From NCBI GenBank assembly GCA_016704435.1, contig JADJAB010000006.1:124001-188000 (forward strand): DNA of 64,000 nt, given 5' to 3'. Origin of the DNA: Rhodobacter sp. GTDB taxonomy: Bacteria; Pseudomonadota; Alphaproteobacteria; Rhodobacterales; Rhodobacteraceae. Below, piece by piece: positions 27,512 to 36,426 of this stretch. A program made the translations under genes and the position numbers. The notes under the pieces are model-generated. The model did not search any database. It was not told the DNA's origin and worked only from the letters and a program-made list of their open reading frames with translations. The stretch's first letter is position 1. Each line of letters opens with the position of its first letter.

Positions 27512-28917
27512 CATACGAATTTGACCCCGCCACGATGCCCCTTGATGCGTTTCTGGCGACGGGCCGGTCGCCGCTGGGCACGATCCGGGTCGCGGGCGGG
27601 GATCTGGCGGCGATTATCGCGGCGGAAAGGGATATTGCCGTGCTGCGGAAGGCGGCGACGCGGGCGGCGGCCACGGGCGATCGATGCTGGCAGATCGCCA
27701 TCGCCGAGCGGTTGATGTCCCTGTCCTATCACGAGCAGGATGCCGCGAGCCTGTGTGGCTGGCTGATCGAGGCCGATCGGATCGACGCCGCGCAGCGCCT
27801 GTTCGACAGAATGGCGCGGCCCGGCCCAGCCCGGAAAGACCTGACCCTTCGGCTGGGCGCGCGGATCGCGCTGGCGCGGGGCGCCTTTGCCGAAGTTGCA
27901 GACACAGTGATGGACGGGCCCTTCGACCTTGCGCGCACGGTCGATGCGGGCTGGGCCTTTCTGATGGGTGGAGATTGGCCGTCGCTGCGCGATGTGATGG
28001 TCCGTGCCCGGACCGAGGCACCCCTTGACGACGCGGTATTGATGCTGGACCTGCGTTGCCGCAGCCTGTTCGACGGGCCTTCGGCGGCGCTGGCCACACT
28101 GGCCGGCGATCTGGGCCGCGTTCGCCATGGCACGACCGTTCACACCGAGCTTACGGCCCAGATTCTGAACGAGATGGGCCGATTTTCAGAAGCGCTTGAT
28201 CTGATCGAACCAGCCATCATCAAGCAACCCACGGCATGGTCGCTGTACGGTCTGGCGGAATCCCTGGCGGCGCAATCGGATCGATTCGACACGCTGGAAC
28301 GGATTCTCGAACGCGCGATGCGGCTTTTCCCCGACCAGCCGCAGATTCTGGCGCGGGCCGTCAATCTGGCGGCGGACACGGCCCGCATGGATGCGGCCGC
28401 GTCCCTGCTGCCGCGGCTGCACACCGTGTCTGAATGGGGCTGGCACGAGGCCCGGATCGGTGTGCTGTGCCAAGCCGGGGATCGGGCTGCGATCGACGCC
28501 GCCTATCACGAGGCAAAGGTGGCAGGTCTGCCCGCTGGCGCAGCGGAACTGGGCATTGCGGGGTATCACTATTTCTTCAGGGCGGATGGCGATGGCCTTG
28601 CACGCGCAGAGAGCCTGATGGCACCGCTGGCGCGTTTCTTCATGCATGACAGCGGGTATCAATGCCTGCGGCTTCGGCTGATGCTGGCCCAGGGCCGCCA
28701 GGGCGAAGCGCTGGAAACCTATGCGGGGCTTCCGCGCGGTCTGGCCAGCGCCAGCCAACTGGCCCCTTTCAGTTTCTTGCTGATGCCCGGACCGGGCAGG
28801 ATCCGCCGCGCGGGGCGGCTGGGCGCTGCACCTTGCGCGGTCCGGCCACGTTTCGTTGAACGCCCAGTCGGCGCTGCCAGCGGCGGTCGCCGTCCAATGG
28901 GACGGCGGGAAAAATGA
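27508..28917 (+). CDS. Helical-repeat protein, probable N-terminal half of a frameshifted glycosyltransferase
   Basis: The frame codes 469 residues. The first 425 or so are TPR-like helical repeats (AARGAFAEVADTVM-type helices; TELTAQILNEMGRFSEALDL; MRLFPDQPQILARAVNLAAD). After LLMPGPGR the sequence becomes Arg/Gly-rich and non-native. In the +1 frame from about 28800 the codons read WALHLARSGHVSLNAQSALP and lead straight into the GT2 domain. The original gene was probably 27508-29779 (about 757 aa), with an indel near 28785-28800. This matches the design of the preceding gene, where helical repeats and a transferase are fused. Confidence 0.6.
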   Translation: MTYEFDPATMPLDAFLATGRSPLGTIRVAGGDLAAIIAAERDIAVLRKAATRAAATGDRCWQIAIAERLMSLSYHEQDAASLCGWLIEADRIDAAQRLFDRMARPGPARKDLTLRLGARIALARGAFAEVADTVMDGPFDLARTVDAGWAFLMGGDWPSLRDVMVRARTEAPLDDAVLMLDLRCRSLFDGPSAALATLAGDLGRVRHGTTVHTELTAQILNEMGRFSEALDLIEPAIIKQPTAWSLYGLAESLAAQSDRFDTLERILERAMRLFPDQPQILARAVNLAADTARMDAAASLLPRLHTVSEWGWHEARIGVLCQAGDRAAIDAAYHEAKVAGLPAGAAELGIAGYHYFFRADGDGLARAESLMAPLARFFMHDSGYQCLRLRLMLAQGRQGEALETYAGLPRGLASASQLAPFSFLLMPGPGRIRRAGRLGAAPCAVRPRFVERPVGAASGGRRPMGRREK

Positions 28918-29779
28918 CATCCTGCTTTTCGCCGTCATGTTCAACGGGATCGAGTTCGTCGACTGGTTCCTGAACCACTACCGCGATCTCGGGGTCGACC
29001 ATTTCTTCATCGTGGATAACGGATCAACCGACGGCACTTTCGAAATCCTGCGCCGTCAGCCCGATGTATCGCTGTTCCGGCAAACCGACAGTTTCCGCAC
29101 TGCCGGGTGCGGTATCTTCTGGATCAACCACCTGATCCGGCGCTTCGGCGTCGGGCACTGGTGCTTTCAGGTCGACATGGACGAGGCTTTTGTCTTTCCG
29201 AACATGGAACGCGGTCGCAGCTTGCGGGACTTTCTGGGCTTTCTCACCGCAAGGGGGTGGGCCAGCGTTCCCGCGATGATGCTGGACATCTACCCCGAAG
29301 TCCTGACCGACTCACCCGGCGCGAACAGCTTTGCGGCCAGCCGCTATTTCGACACCGATTATCACGCCTTTCCCAACGAAATCCCGCCATATCAATTCAT
29401 TCAGGGCGGCATCCGGGCGCGCATGTCGGGCCGCAGCCTGATGATGACGAAGGCGCCGCTCGTCCGACCGACGACCGATTTCGCCTTTCTGGCGAACAAT
29501 CACCAGCACACCCATCTGCCGGTGTCCGAGGTCTCTGGCGCCTTGTTGCACTACAAGTTCGTGGGCAACCTGCGCCTGCGAGTGGACGAGGCGATCGAGC
29601 GGGAGGAGCATTTCATGGGTGCCCGGTTCTACCGTGCGTTGCGTGACCCGCTGGCCGGTTCGGGCGAGGACCTGCCCTTGCTCTCGGGATTCAGCCGTGT
29701 CTACGAAAGCCCGCAAGACCTGATCCGAGAGGGCCTGATGATCAGTAGCCAGGATTGGGATGACTGGGCTTCCGACTAG
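28856..29779 (+). CDS. Glycosyltransferase family 2-like domain (C-terminal half of the frameshifted gene)
   Basis: The 307-codon frame begins only with TTG at 28856 and has no ribosome site, so it probably lacks its own start. The domain is GT2/GT92-like: LLFAVMFNGIEFVDWFLNHY, then DHFFIVDNGSTDGTFEIL, the DXD-like QVDMDEAFVF, and a C-terminal LLHYKFVGNLRLR. Such enzymes add sugars to surface polymers. It should be read with the preceding helical-repeat frame as one gene. The stop is at 29777-29779. Confidence 0.7.
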   Translation: MNAQSALPAAVAVQWDGGKNDILLFAVMFNGIEFVDWFLNHYRDLGVDHFFIVDNGSTDGTFEILRRQPDVSLFRQTDSFRTAGCGIFWINHLIRRFGVGHWCFQVDMDEAFVFPNMERGRSLRDFLGFLTARGWASVPAMMLDIYPEVLTDSPGANSFAASRYFDTDYHAFPNEIPPYQFIQGGIRARMSGRSLMMTKAPLVRPTTDFAFLANNHQHTHLPVSEVSGALLHYKFVGNLRLRVDEAIEREEHFMGARFYRALRDPLAGSGEDLPLLSGFSRVYESPQDLIREGLMISSQDWDDWASD

Positions 29780-29883
29780 GAGTGTTTCCATCGCACAACA
29801 GGTCGGCGTTCACACACAAAAGTTGATGCATCGGCACCCGGCTTCGTTTAGAGATGTGACACGTATTCCGAGGGGTTACTCTG

Positions 29884-30186
29884 ATGAAAAAGACGACGGT
29901 CCTGAATGCTCTGCGGTTGATCATTTCAACCCTGCCGTTCGCGTCGACGGCTCATGCGGCGATGCCTGTGCCGATGAGCCCTTGGGACATCGCCCAGCGT
30001 GAGGATTGCGTGCAGGCCTATGCACGGTTTGTGCTGCAGAACCCCGATAGTGTCCATGTTGACGAGGCTCTCTGCCGTCTTGCAACGCTGGAGACCCTTG
30101 CCGCGAATGTGACGGCGCGGGTTGCACCTGTCATCACTGCTGAAATGCGGTCCGCCGATGGCGCGATGCGCCTCATGAATATCTGA
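29884..30186 (+). CDS. Small secreted protein of unknown function
   Basis: 100 aa with a good ribosome site (GAGGGG). The signal peptide (MKKTTVLNALRLIISTLPFA) ends near TAHAAMP. The mature part is about 75 residues with two cysteines (REDCVQAYARF and EALCRLATLE), possibly a disulfide pair. No family recognised. It is 32 nt from the beta-barrel gene and likely transcribed with it. Confidence 0.6.
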   Translation: MKKTTVLNALRLIISTLPFASTAHAAMPVPMSPWDIAQREDCVQAYARFVLQNPDSVHVDEALCRLATLETLAANVTARVAPVITAEMRSADGAMRLMNI

Positions 30187-30218
30187 AACGCGGTTTGGGC
30201 CGGAAGCAGGAGATTCGC

Positions 30219-30911
30219 ATGAAGGCGATCATAGCAAGCGCAGCTGCCTTGATGGCCTTGGGCACATTTGGCCCAGGTCCGGCAAGCGCCGAACAAAATG
30301 AGATCATCTCGATCATCAACACTGCCGAGAACGATTCGCAGTTCGGCATGTTCAGCTATCGGCGCAGCTTTGGCGCTTCGCTTGACGCGGGGCTGTCGTT
30401 CCGGATCGATGCGTCGCGGGGCAGGTTCGACGTGCCAGGAAGCACGGGCACAATCGATACGCTCCATCTGCTCTTGGGTTACCGGATGGTAATGGACCCC
30501 AATACCGATCTGACTTTCTATGGTGGTGTATCCGTGCGCAAGCGTGACTACACGGTTGTGCTGCCCGGATATGACGAGTTCAATGAGACGGGCGCCTTCG
30601 GTTCGGTGGAAATCAACTCCGACTTCGCCGATGGAGGCGAAATATTCGGCCTGGTGGAATACGACACGACGAAGGATGTCTTCTACACCAGCGCCTTCTA
30701 TCAGGCCGATCTCGGTGGTGTGAAGATCGGGCCGACCGTGAATTTTCTTGAAGAGGGTGATTACCAGCGTCGGGCGGCAGGGCTGCGCGTGACATACCCT
30801 GTAAGCGATAGGTTGGATATTACCGCGACCGGTGCCTGGGCCGAAGGTGACACGGGCGGTCCTGCAGTGAATTCTTCCTATTTTGAACTCCAGCGCCGGA
30901 CCAGTTTCTAG
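30219..30911 (+). CDS. Probable outer-membrane beta-barrel protein
   Basis: 230 aa from the ATG at 30219 (GCAGGAG upstream). The signal peptide ends near PASAEQN. The mature protein has alternating hydrophobic/polar strands (FGMFSYRRSFGASLDAGLSF; LHLLLGYRMVMDPNTDLTFY; GPTVNFLEEGDYQRRAAGLR). The last residue is Phe (RRTSF), the outer-membrane insertion signature. It resembles the cellulose-biosynthesis BcsS-like barrels in general shape, but I cannot confirm that family. Placement among glycosyltransferase genes suggests a role in export or surface display of the polymer. Confidence 0.6.
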   Translation: MKAIIASAAALMALGTFGPGPASAEQNEIISIINTAENDSQFGMFSYRRSFGASLDAGLSFRIDASRGRFDVPGSTGTIDTLHLLLGYRMVMDPNTDLTFYGGVSVRKRDYTVVLPGYDEFNETGAFGSVEINSDFADGGEIFGLVEYDTTKDVFYTSAFYQADLGGVKIGPTVNFLEEGDYQRRAAGLRVTYPVSDRLDITATGAWAEGDTGGPAVNSSYFELQRRTSF

Positions 30912-30953
30912 ATTCGGGCGCGGTCGTTTAACGTAAGGGGCGACCGGATCGGC

Positions 30954-31856
30954 ATGAAATTCTTCGGTCGCCGCAAGGGACGCAAAGCCAGACCAGATGA
31001 CGTGACCCCGCTGCCGATACAGGCAGAAGCAGGGCCTTTTTTTCCTGCCCTGCCGCTGGCCGGAGCGGGTGTTGCACGCCTTAAGGACTGCGTTGTCGTC
31101 TATTCCAACTTCCGGGCGGGATCCCACCTGCTGCAGTCGAGTTTGACCGCTCTGACCTCGCTGCGCGACGCCGGCGAGGTTTTTGCGCGCAGATCGCACG
31201 ATCCACTTTCGTTCAACGCGTTTCTTCAGTCGTGCGAGGTTGATACGCTGCCCTTTCTGATTGAACCGGAACAGCATATCCCCGGATACTTCCGCTATCT
31301 GTTTGATCACTTGCCCGACGACGCGCCGATGATCGTCAGCATGAAGTATACACAGGCACATCGGTTGGGCGCCGACGACATGACCGGCGCGCCGATCCTC
31401 TTGAAGGTGCTGGCGGATTACCGCGTTCCTGTCCTGCATCTGGTACGGCGCGACGTGGTGAGGCAGGCAATCTCGCATCTTGTCGCCGCCGAAACGGAAA
31501 GCTTCCATATCGCGCATGCGGATGCTGCTGACGGGAACCGGAAGATCTGGCTGGATCCGGCAGAAGTCCTGGCTCTGGCGCGCACGCGGGCGGAAGAGCA
31601 GCGGCGTGCCCGGGCGCATCTTGAGGCCGTGTCAGCCCGACATCTGACCATGTACTATGAAGAACTGACCCCCGGCAGGCTGCCGGACGAATTGCGCCGG
31701 GCACTGCGGTTTCTGGACCGCTACGGCCAGGTCCCGAACGGGTTTCTGCCCGAGACGGTCGCCATGGAAAGCGACAGGTGCGTCGCCAATCGCGCCGAGA
31801 TCCTGGATCACATGTTGGCAAGGGCGCCGGACCTGCTTCACGCGCTGTCCGGTTGA
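30954..31856 (+). CDS. Sulfotransferase
   Basis: 300 aa. The PAPS-binding 5' loop appears as VVYSNFRAGSHLLQSSL (residues about 46-64). The 3'-phosphate segment is VLHLVRRDVVRQAISHLVAA (near 160-180), the pattern of Stf0-like sulfotransferases. A C-terminal MYYEELTPGRLPDELRRALR follows. It would transfer sulfate from PAPS to a carbohydrate or lipid. It converges with the NRPS gene, the stops being 5 nt apart, and is in the glycosyltransferase run, so a sulfated surface glycan or a sulfated NRPS product is possible. Confidence 0.8.
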   Translation: MKFFGRRKGRKARPDDVTPLPIQAEAGPFFPALPLAGAGVARLKDCVVVYSNFRAGSHLLQSSLTALTSLRDAGEVFARRSHDPLSFNAFLQSCEVDTLPFLIEPEQHIPGYFRYLFDHLPDDAPMIVSMKYTQAHRLGADDMTGAPILLKVLADYRVPVLHLVRRDVVRQAISHLVAAETESFHIAHADAADGNRKIWLDPAEVLALARTRAEEQRRARAHLEAVSARHLTMYYEELTPGRLPDELRRALRFLDRYGQVPNGFLPETVAMESDRCVANRAEILDHMLARAPDLLHALSG

Positions 31857-31861
31857 TCCGA

Positions 31862-34800
31862 TCATGTGGCCTGCGCGGCATGGGTTTCCCAGTCGCGGCG
31901 CAAACGCGACAGGATTTCCGCACCTTTGAACTGAAGTTCGGCACTTTCGATCAGGCGCAGCGCCAGGACGTGGTCATGCGGGCGCAGGATCTGGTCCAGG
32001 ATGACGGTAAAGTGCGGAATGCCTATGTCGCTGCGTACAACGGCTTGCAGGATCAGGTCAAATGCCGTGCCTCGTTGACCGCGACACCGGGCGATGGCCG
32101 CTTTGCACAATAGGCCGGTGAGGGGGCTGCGACCCCGCCGGGCTGCAAGCACGGCCAGCCAGCGTGCCCGCAACACATGGCCCTGTGAAAGAGCCATGGA
32201 GACCAGATCAAAGGCGCCGTAGACTTCGGGGCCAGAGCAGTCAAACAGGTGCCGAAGCACGCGAATTGCCAGCCGCGTGTCATCCGCCTGCCGCAAGAGC
32301 CGTGCTATTTCCCCCAGCAGTGGCGGGTTGCAGTTTGGTCGCGCCATTTCCACCTGCACCAGGCGCTTCAGCGCGGGCAGGTCGCCGGACCGGGCCAAAA
32401 TCCGCGCTTGAAGCACCTCAAGGAAAGTCAGGCCGCGCGCAGAACCTGCCAAGAGCGCCGAGCAAGTGGCAAGCGCCGTCACCGGGTTGTTTGCGGCCAG
32501 CGCATCGCGGGCGGCATATACCTGCGTGATCTGATCACCCGTCAGCGCAGCCGTCATGGCTGCGTCGGGGGACAGCGTGCCGTCCAGGATGCCCGTGACC
32601 GTTCTGGCCAGAACCTTGGCCCAGGCGCCGTAGATCACCGCAAGATGAGATGTCTGCAGGGTGAAAACGCGCACCCCCCCCTGCGCAAGCGTCGCCCATT
32701 CCTCTACATCATGACGGCGCGGCAGTGGAAAGGAATTGGCGCAGAACACGTAGTCGATCGGGGTTGAGATCGGCGCAAGACGGCAGGCTGTCCGCAGCGC
32801 CGCCATCTTCGCGGCGGCACCTTCCTGGGGCGGCGGTGCGTCGCCCTCGACTGGCAACAGGTTGGTGTTCGGGTCAATCTGGATCAGATGCTGAGGTGTC
32901 TTGCCGCGGCGTTCCAATTCCCAAGTCAGGACAAAGGCCAGAAACCCTGCAAAGGAATAGCCGATCAGACGTACGGGCCTGTCCGAGAATTCGGCTTCAA
33001 TCTCGTCGACCATGGCGCTGGCCAGTTGATACAATGACGAAACGGCTGCGGACTGCGCATCCTCCGAGTCCAGGTTCAGCCCATAGACCGCGCCATGATG
33101 CAGGGGCAGCGCATCGACCAGATCGCGTGCCCAGATGCAGGCGCCATGCAGCCCCATCACGGCAACAAGGGGCGGTTGATCCCGCGGACCGTCGCGCAAG
33201 AGGACCAGATGCTTGCCCGGCTTGTGCAACGGGTTGCGGCCGATCAGATCGGACAATCCGCCCAGCGTGGGGTTGTAGAAGAAATCAGTGATGGGGATCC
33301 GGCTGTCCAGTCGCCTCTCGACCTCGGCCAGCATCTGCATGGCGCCCAGGGAATGCCCGCCGCTGAGGAAGAAATCGCTGGCGCCTCCGGCCTTGGGCGG
33401 GGCCACGAATTCGGTCCAGACTGCGATGAGCTTCGGGTCGATCCCTTGCAACCCCTCAGACATCCCGTCCGCCCGCGCCATGGCGTCAATATGTCTTGCA
33501 AGGGTCCCTGCGTCGCGCTTGCCGTTGGGAGTGAGGGGCAGCGCCGCGACCCGACAGAACCGGGACGGCACCATGATGCTGGGAAGATCCTGCCGGAGGC
33601 GCCGCTGCAGCACCGCCCCCTGCGCCGCAAACAGCTCTTCCACGCCGACGATGCCCGCCTCAAGCGCCGTGACATGTCTGCCATCGGGGGACATTCGGGG
33701 GATCACCATGGCGTCCTGAACCCCCTCGATCCGCAGAATGGCCGCCTCGATTTCGCGCGGTTCGATCCGAAAACCGCTGAGCTTGACCTGCGCATCGCGG
33801 CGACCGTTGTAGCACAACGTGCCATCCGGTCGCATCACCACCCTGTCACCTGTTGCATAGAGCCGGATCCCGCCGTCCCCCTGCAGCCCGAGTGCCTGCC
33901 GCGTGAACGGGCGAAACACGGCCGCCGTCTGGTCGGGCAGGCCGATATAGCCAAGGGCCAGACCCGGCCCGCCGATCCACAGTTCGCCGGCGAAACCGGG
34001 CGGGACGGGCGCGCCTTCCCTGCCCAGTACCAGAGCCATGTTGCCGGGCATCGGTTTGCCGATGGGCACCAGCCGGTCATCTGACGCCTCCACCAGATGG
34101 CAGGTTGTCAGCGCCCCGTTTTCGGTAGGGCCATAGCCGTTCACCAGACCCACCCTCGGATAGTCCAGGCGGAACCGCATGGCATGGCTGGGCGACATGG
34201 CCTCCCCGCCCACGGCGATCCAGTCGAAACTGTCAAAGGCGCCGGGCACGCTGTCGACAATCAGATTGAACAATCCGGTTGTGAGAAACCCCGTGGTCAC
34301 GCGATTGGTGCGGAACAATCCGGCAATGTCGTGGTGGTCGCCCAGATCCCCCTCGGGAGAAATCAGTTCCGCACCGTTCAGCAAGGCGCCGAAGATCTCG
34401 ATGAAGGATCCGTCGAAACTGGGTGACGCGATCAGCGCGATGCGGTCGCCCGGGCCGGGTCGCCGAGGGCCCAGTCCCGCCGCCAGACGCTGGATCGACC
34501 GGTGCGTCGTCAGGACGCCCTTCGGTCGCCCGGTCGAACCGGAGGTGAAGATGATGTAGGCTGCGCTGTCGGACTCACGGGCACTGCTTTCTGGCGGCGC
34601 AGATGCACTCAATGGCTTCGCCGGTCGAACAGGCGGACCGCAGGTCGCGGGCAGTGACAGGTGCGGCACCCCGTCCGACAGCCGATTGTCCGACAGGACA
34701 AGCTTGCAACCCGCCAGAGCGACCATGTCCGCACGACGTGCCGGAGGATAGTCCGGGTCGATCGGGGCGATGGTCAAACCCGCCTGCAGGGCACCCATCG

Positions 34801-36426
34801 TCGCCCGGATCAGGTCTGCCCCCCGCGGTAGTGCCAGGCCGATCACATCTCCTGCAACAAGCCCTCGGGTGGCCATCCATGCCGCGACGGCCGTGGCTTC
34901 GCGCGCAAGGTCGCGATAGGTCCAGCGGGTGTCAGCGCAGCGCAAGGCGGGCTTGTCGCCATGCGCCGCAACGATTGCGTGGAAGCGTTGCGTGATGTCC
35001 GTTGCCTGCGGATCGGGCGCGGGGCATTCGGCATAGCGCAGCGTTTGCCTCTGCGCGTCCGCGGTCGGGAAAAGCGGCAGGTTCCGGACGATCAGCCGGG
35101 CCGGTTCATCCGAAATGCCGACGCAGCGCAGATGATGGATAAACAGCGCCAGAAGCCGCTCCTGGGCATCGGGCGTGAAATGCGAGATCCTGCCTGTCAG
35201 CAGGATATCGGCCCCGGTCGCCCGCGGGTTGACGCCCAGATGCAGGTCGACCGGCAGGCCGCGCTCCTCCGGGTGGCAACGGGTTATGGCGACCCCTTCA
35301 AATTCGGGCAGGTGCTGACCTGTCGAGTAATAAACGAAAGTCGCTCGCGCTGCGCGGCCGTCGAGCGCCGCAAAAGCAGATCGCGGTTTTTCTCGCACGA
35401 CCTGGCTGATGCGCGTTGCCAGATCGGCCAGCGTCTGATCCGGCCTCAGATCACCCGGAAGGTCCACATGGTCCAGGAACATGCCAACCTTCGCGTCATC
35501 CTCGGCAGACAGACGGAGCGAACGCGACACCCCGACCGACATGACCATGTCGTCACAAAACCGTGCCAGCAGCACCTGATAGAGCGCGGCCATCACGGCA
35601 TATGAGGAGACGCCCATTGCTCGCGCCGCGCGACGCACCGCTTCAAGTTCCTCATGCCCGATGGCAGCAAGGATCGTGCGCGCGCGTTCCGGTTCATCTG
35701 GTTTGACACACTCAAGACCCGTGCATGGCCATGACGGATCGGTACCGATATGGCCGCCCGTTGCCGCATGACCCTTCTGTTGCGCCCCGGCATCGGGCGA
35801 TTGCGACAGAAAGCCGCGAAGTCCCGTTCCGATGGACGGCAGCGGCGGAACATCGCGCCCCAGATGCCCCGCATAATAGTGGCTCAGATCCCGTGCGATG
35901 CAGGTATAGGACCAGTCGTCCGCGATCAGGTGATGCATTGACCAGACCAGCACGGCGTCGTCCGGCCCCATCAGCAGCAGATGCACCGCGACAAGCGGGC
36001 CTCCGTCCAGCGCAAAGCGCGCGCGCGCATACGCCGACAGCCGTGCCTCGAGCCAGGCTTCCAGGTCCGGACCCTGTGGCAGTTCAGCCTCGATCCCGTG
36101 CCAGGTGGTGGCCTGCCCGAACACCGGCACGGGGTGGCCCTCTCGCGGCTGACAACGCGCAGGGCAAAGGCGTCGTGTCGCGTCAGGACATCGGCGACGG
36201 AGCGTTCCAGAGCATCGATGTCCAGCGCGCCAAGCAGGCGCCAGGCGTGCAGAGTGGTATAGGCGGATCCGGCCTTCCCGAGACGCTCGCCCAACCACAT
36301 TTCGTGCTGTATCGGCGTCAGTCGCGGTTCGCTGCGGTCATCCCCGCCCGAACCCTGCGCCAGACGCCGCATGGCGGACAGGCGGCGGCGCACTTCGGCC
36401 ACATGGGAACGATCCGGCAGGGTCAC
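31862..36426 (-). CDS. NRPS module C-A-T-TE with C-terminal helical-repeat tail (one frameshift)
   Basis: It starts at GTG 36424-36426, overlapping the stop of the loading gene (GTGA). The first 94 or so codons (LTPIQHEMWLGERLG, a C-domain opening) are in one frame. A one-base change near 36135-36142 moves to a frame of over 1400 codons, so the intended protein is about 1521 aa. The condensation motif HHLIADD lies near 35935-35915. The adenylation motif IIFTSGSTGRPKG is near 34560-34520, NGYGPTE near 34140-34120. The carrier GGHSLG is near 33365-33343. The thioesterase GYSFAG lies near 32965-32949. After the thioesterase comes a helical-repeat tail of about 200 residues (TFLEVLQARILARSGDLPAL), not usual for NRPSs. 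The product is unknown. Confidence 0.82.
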
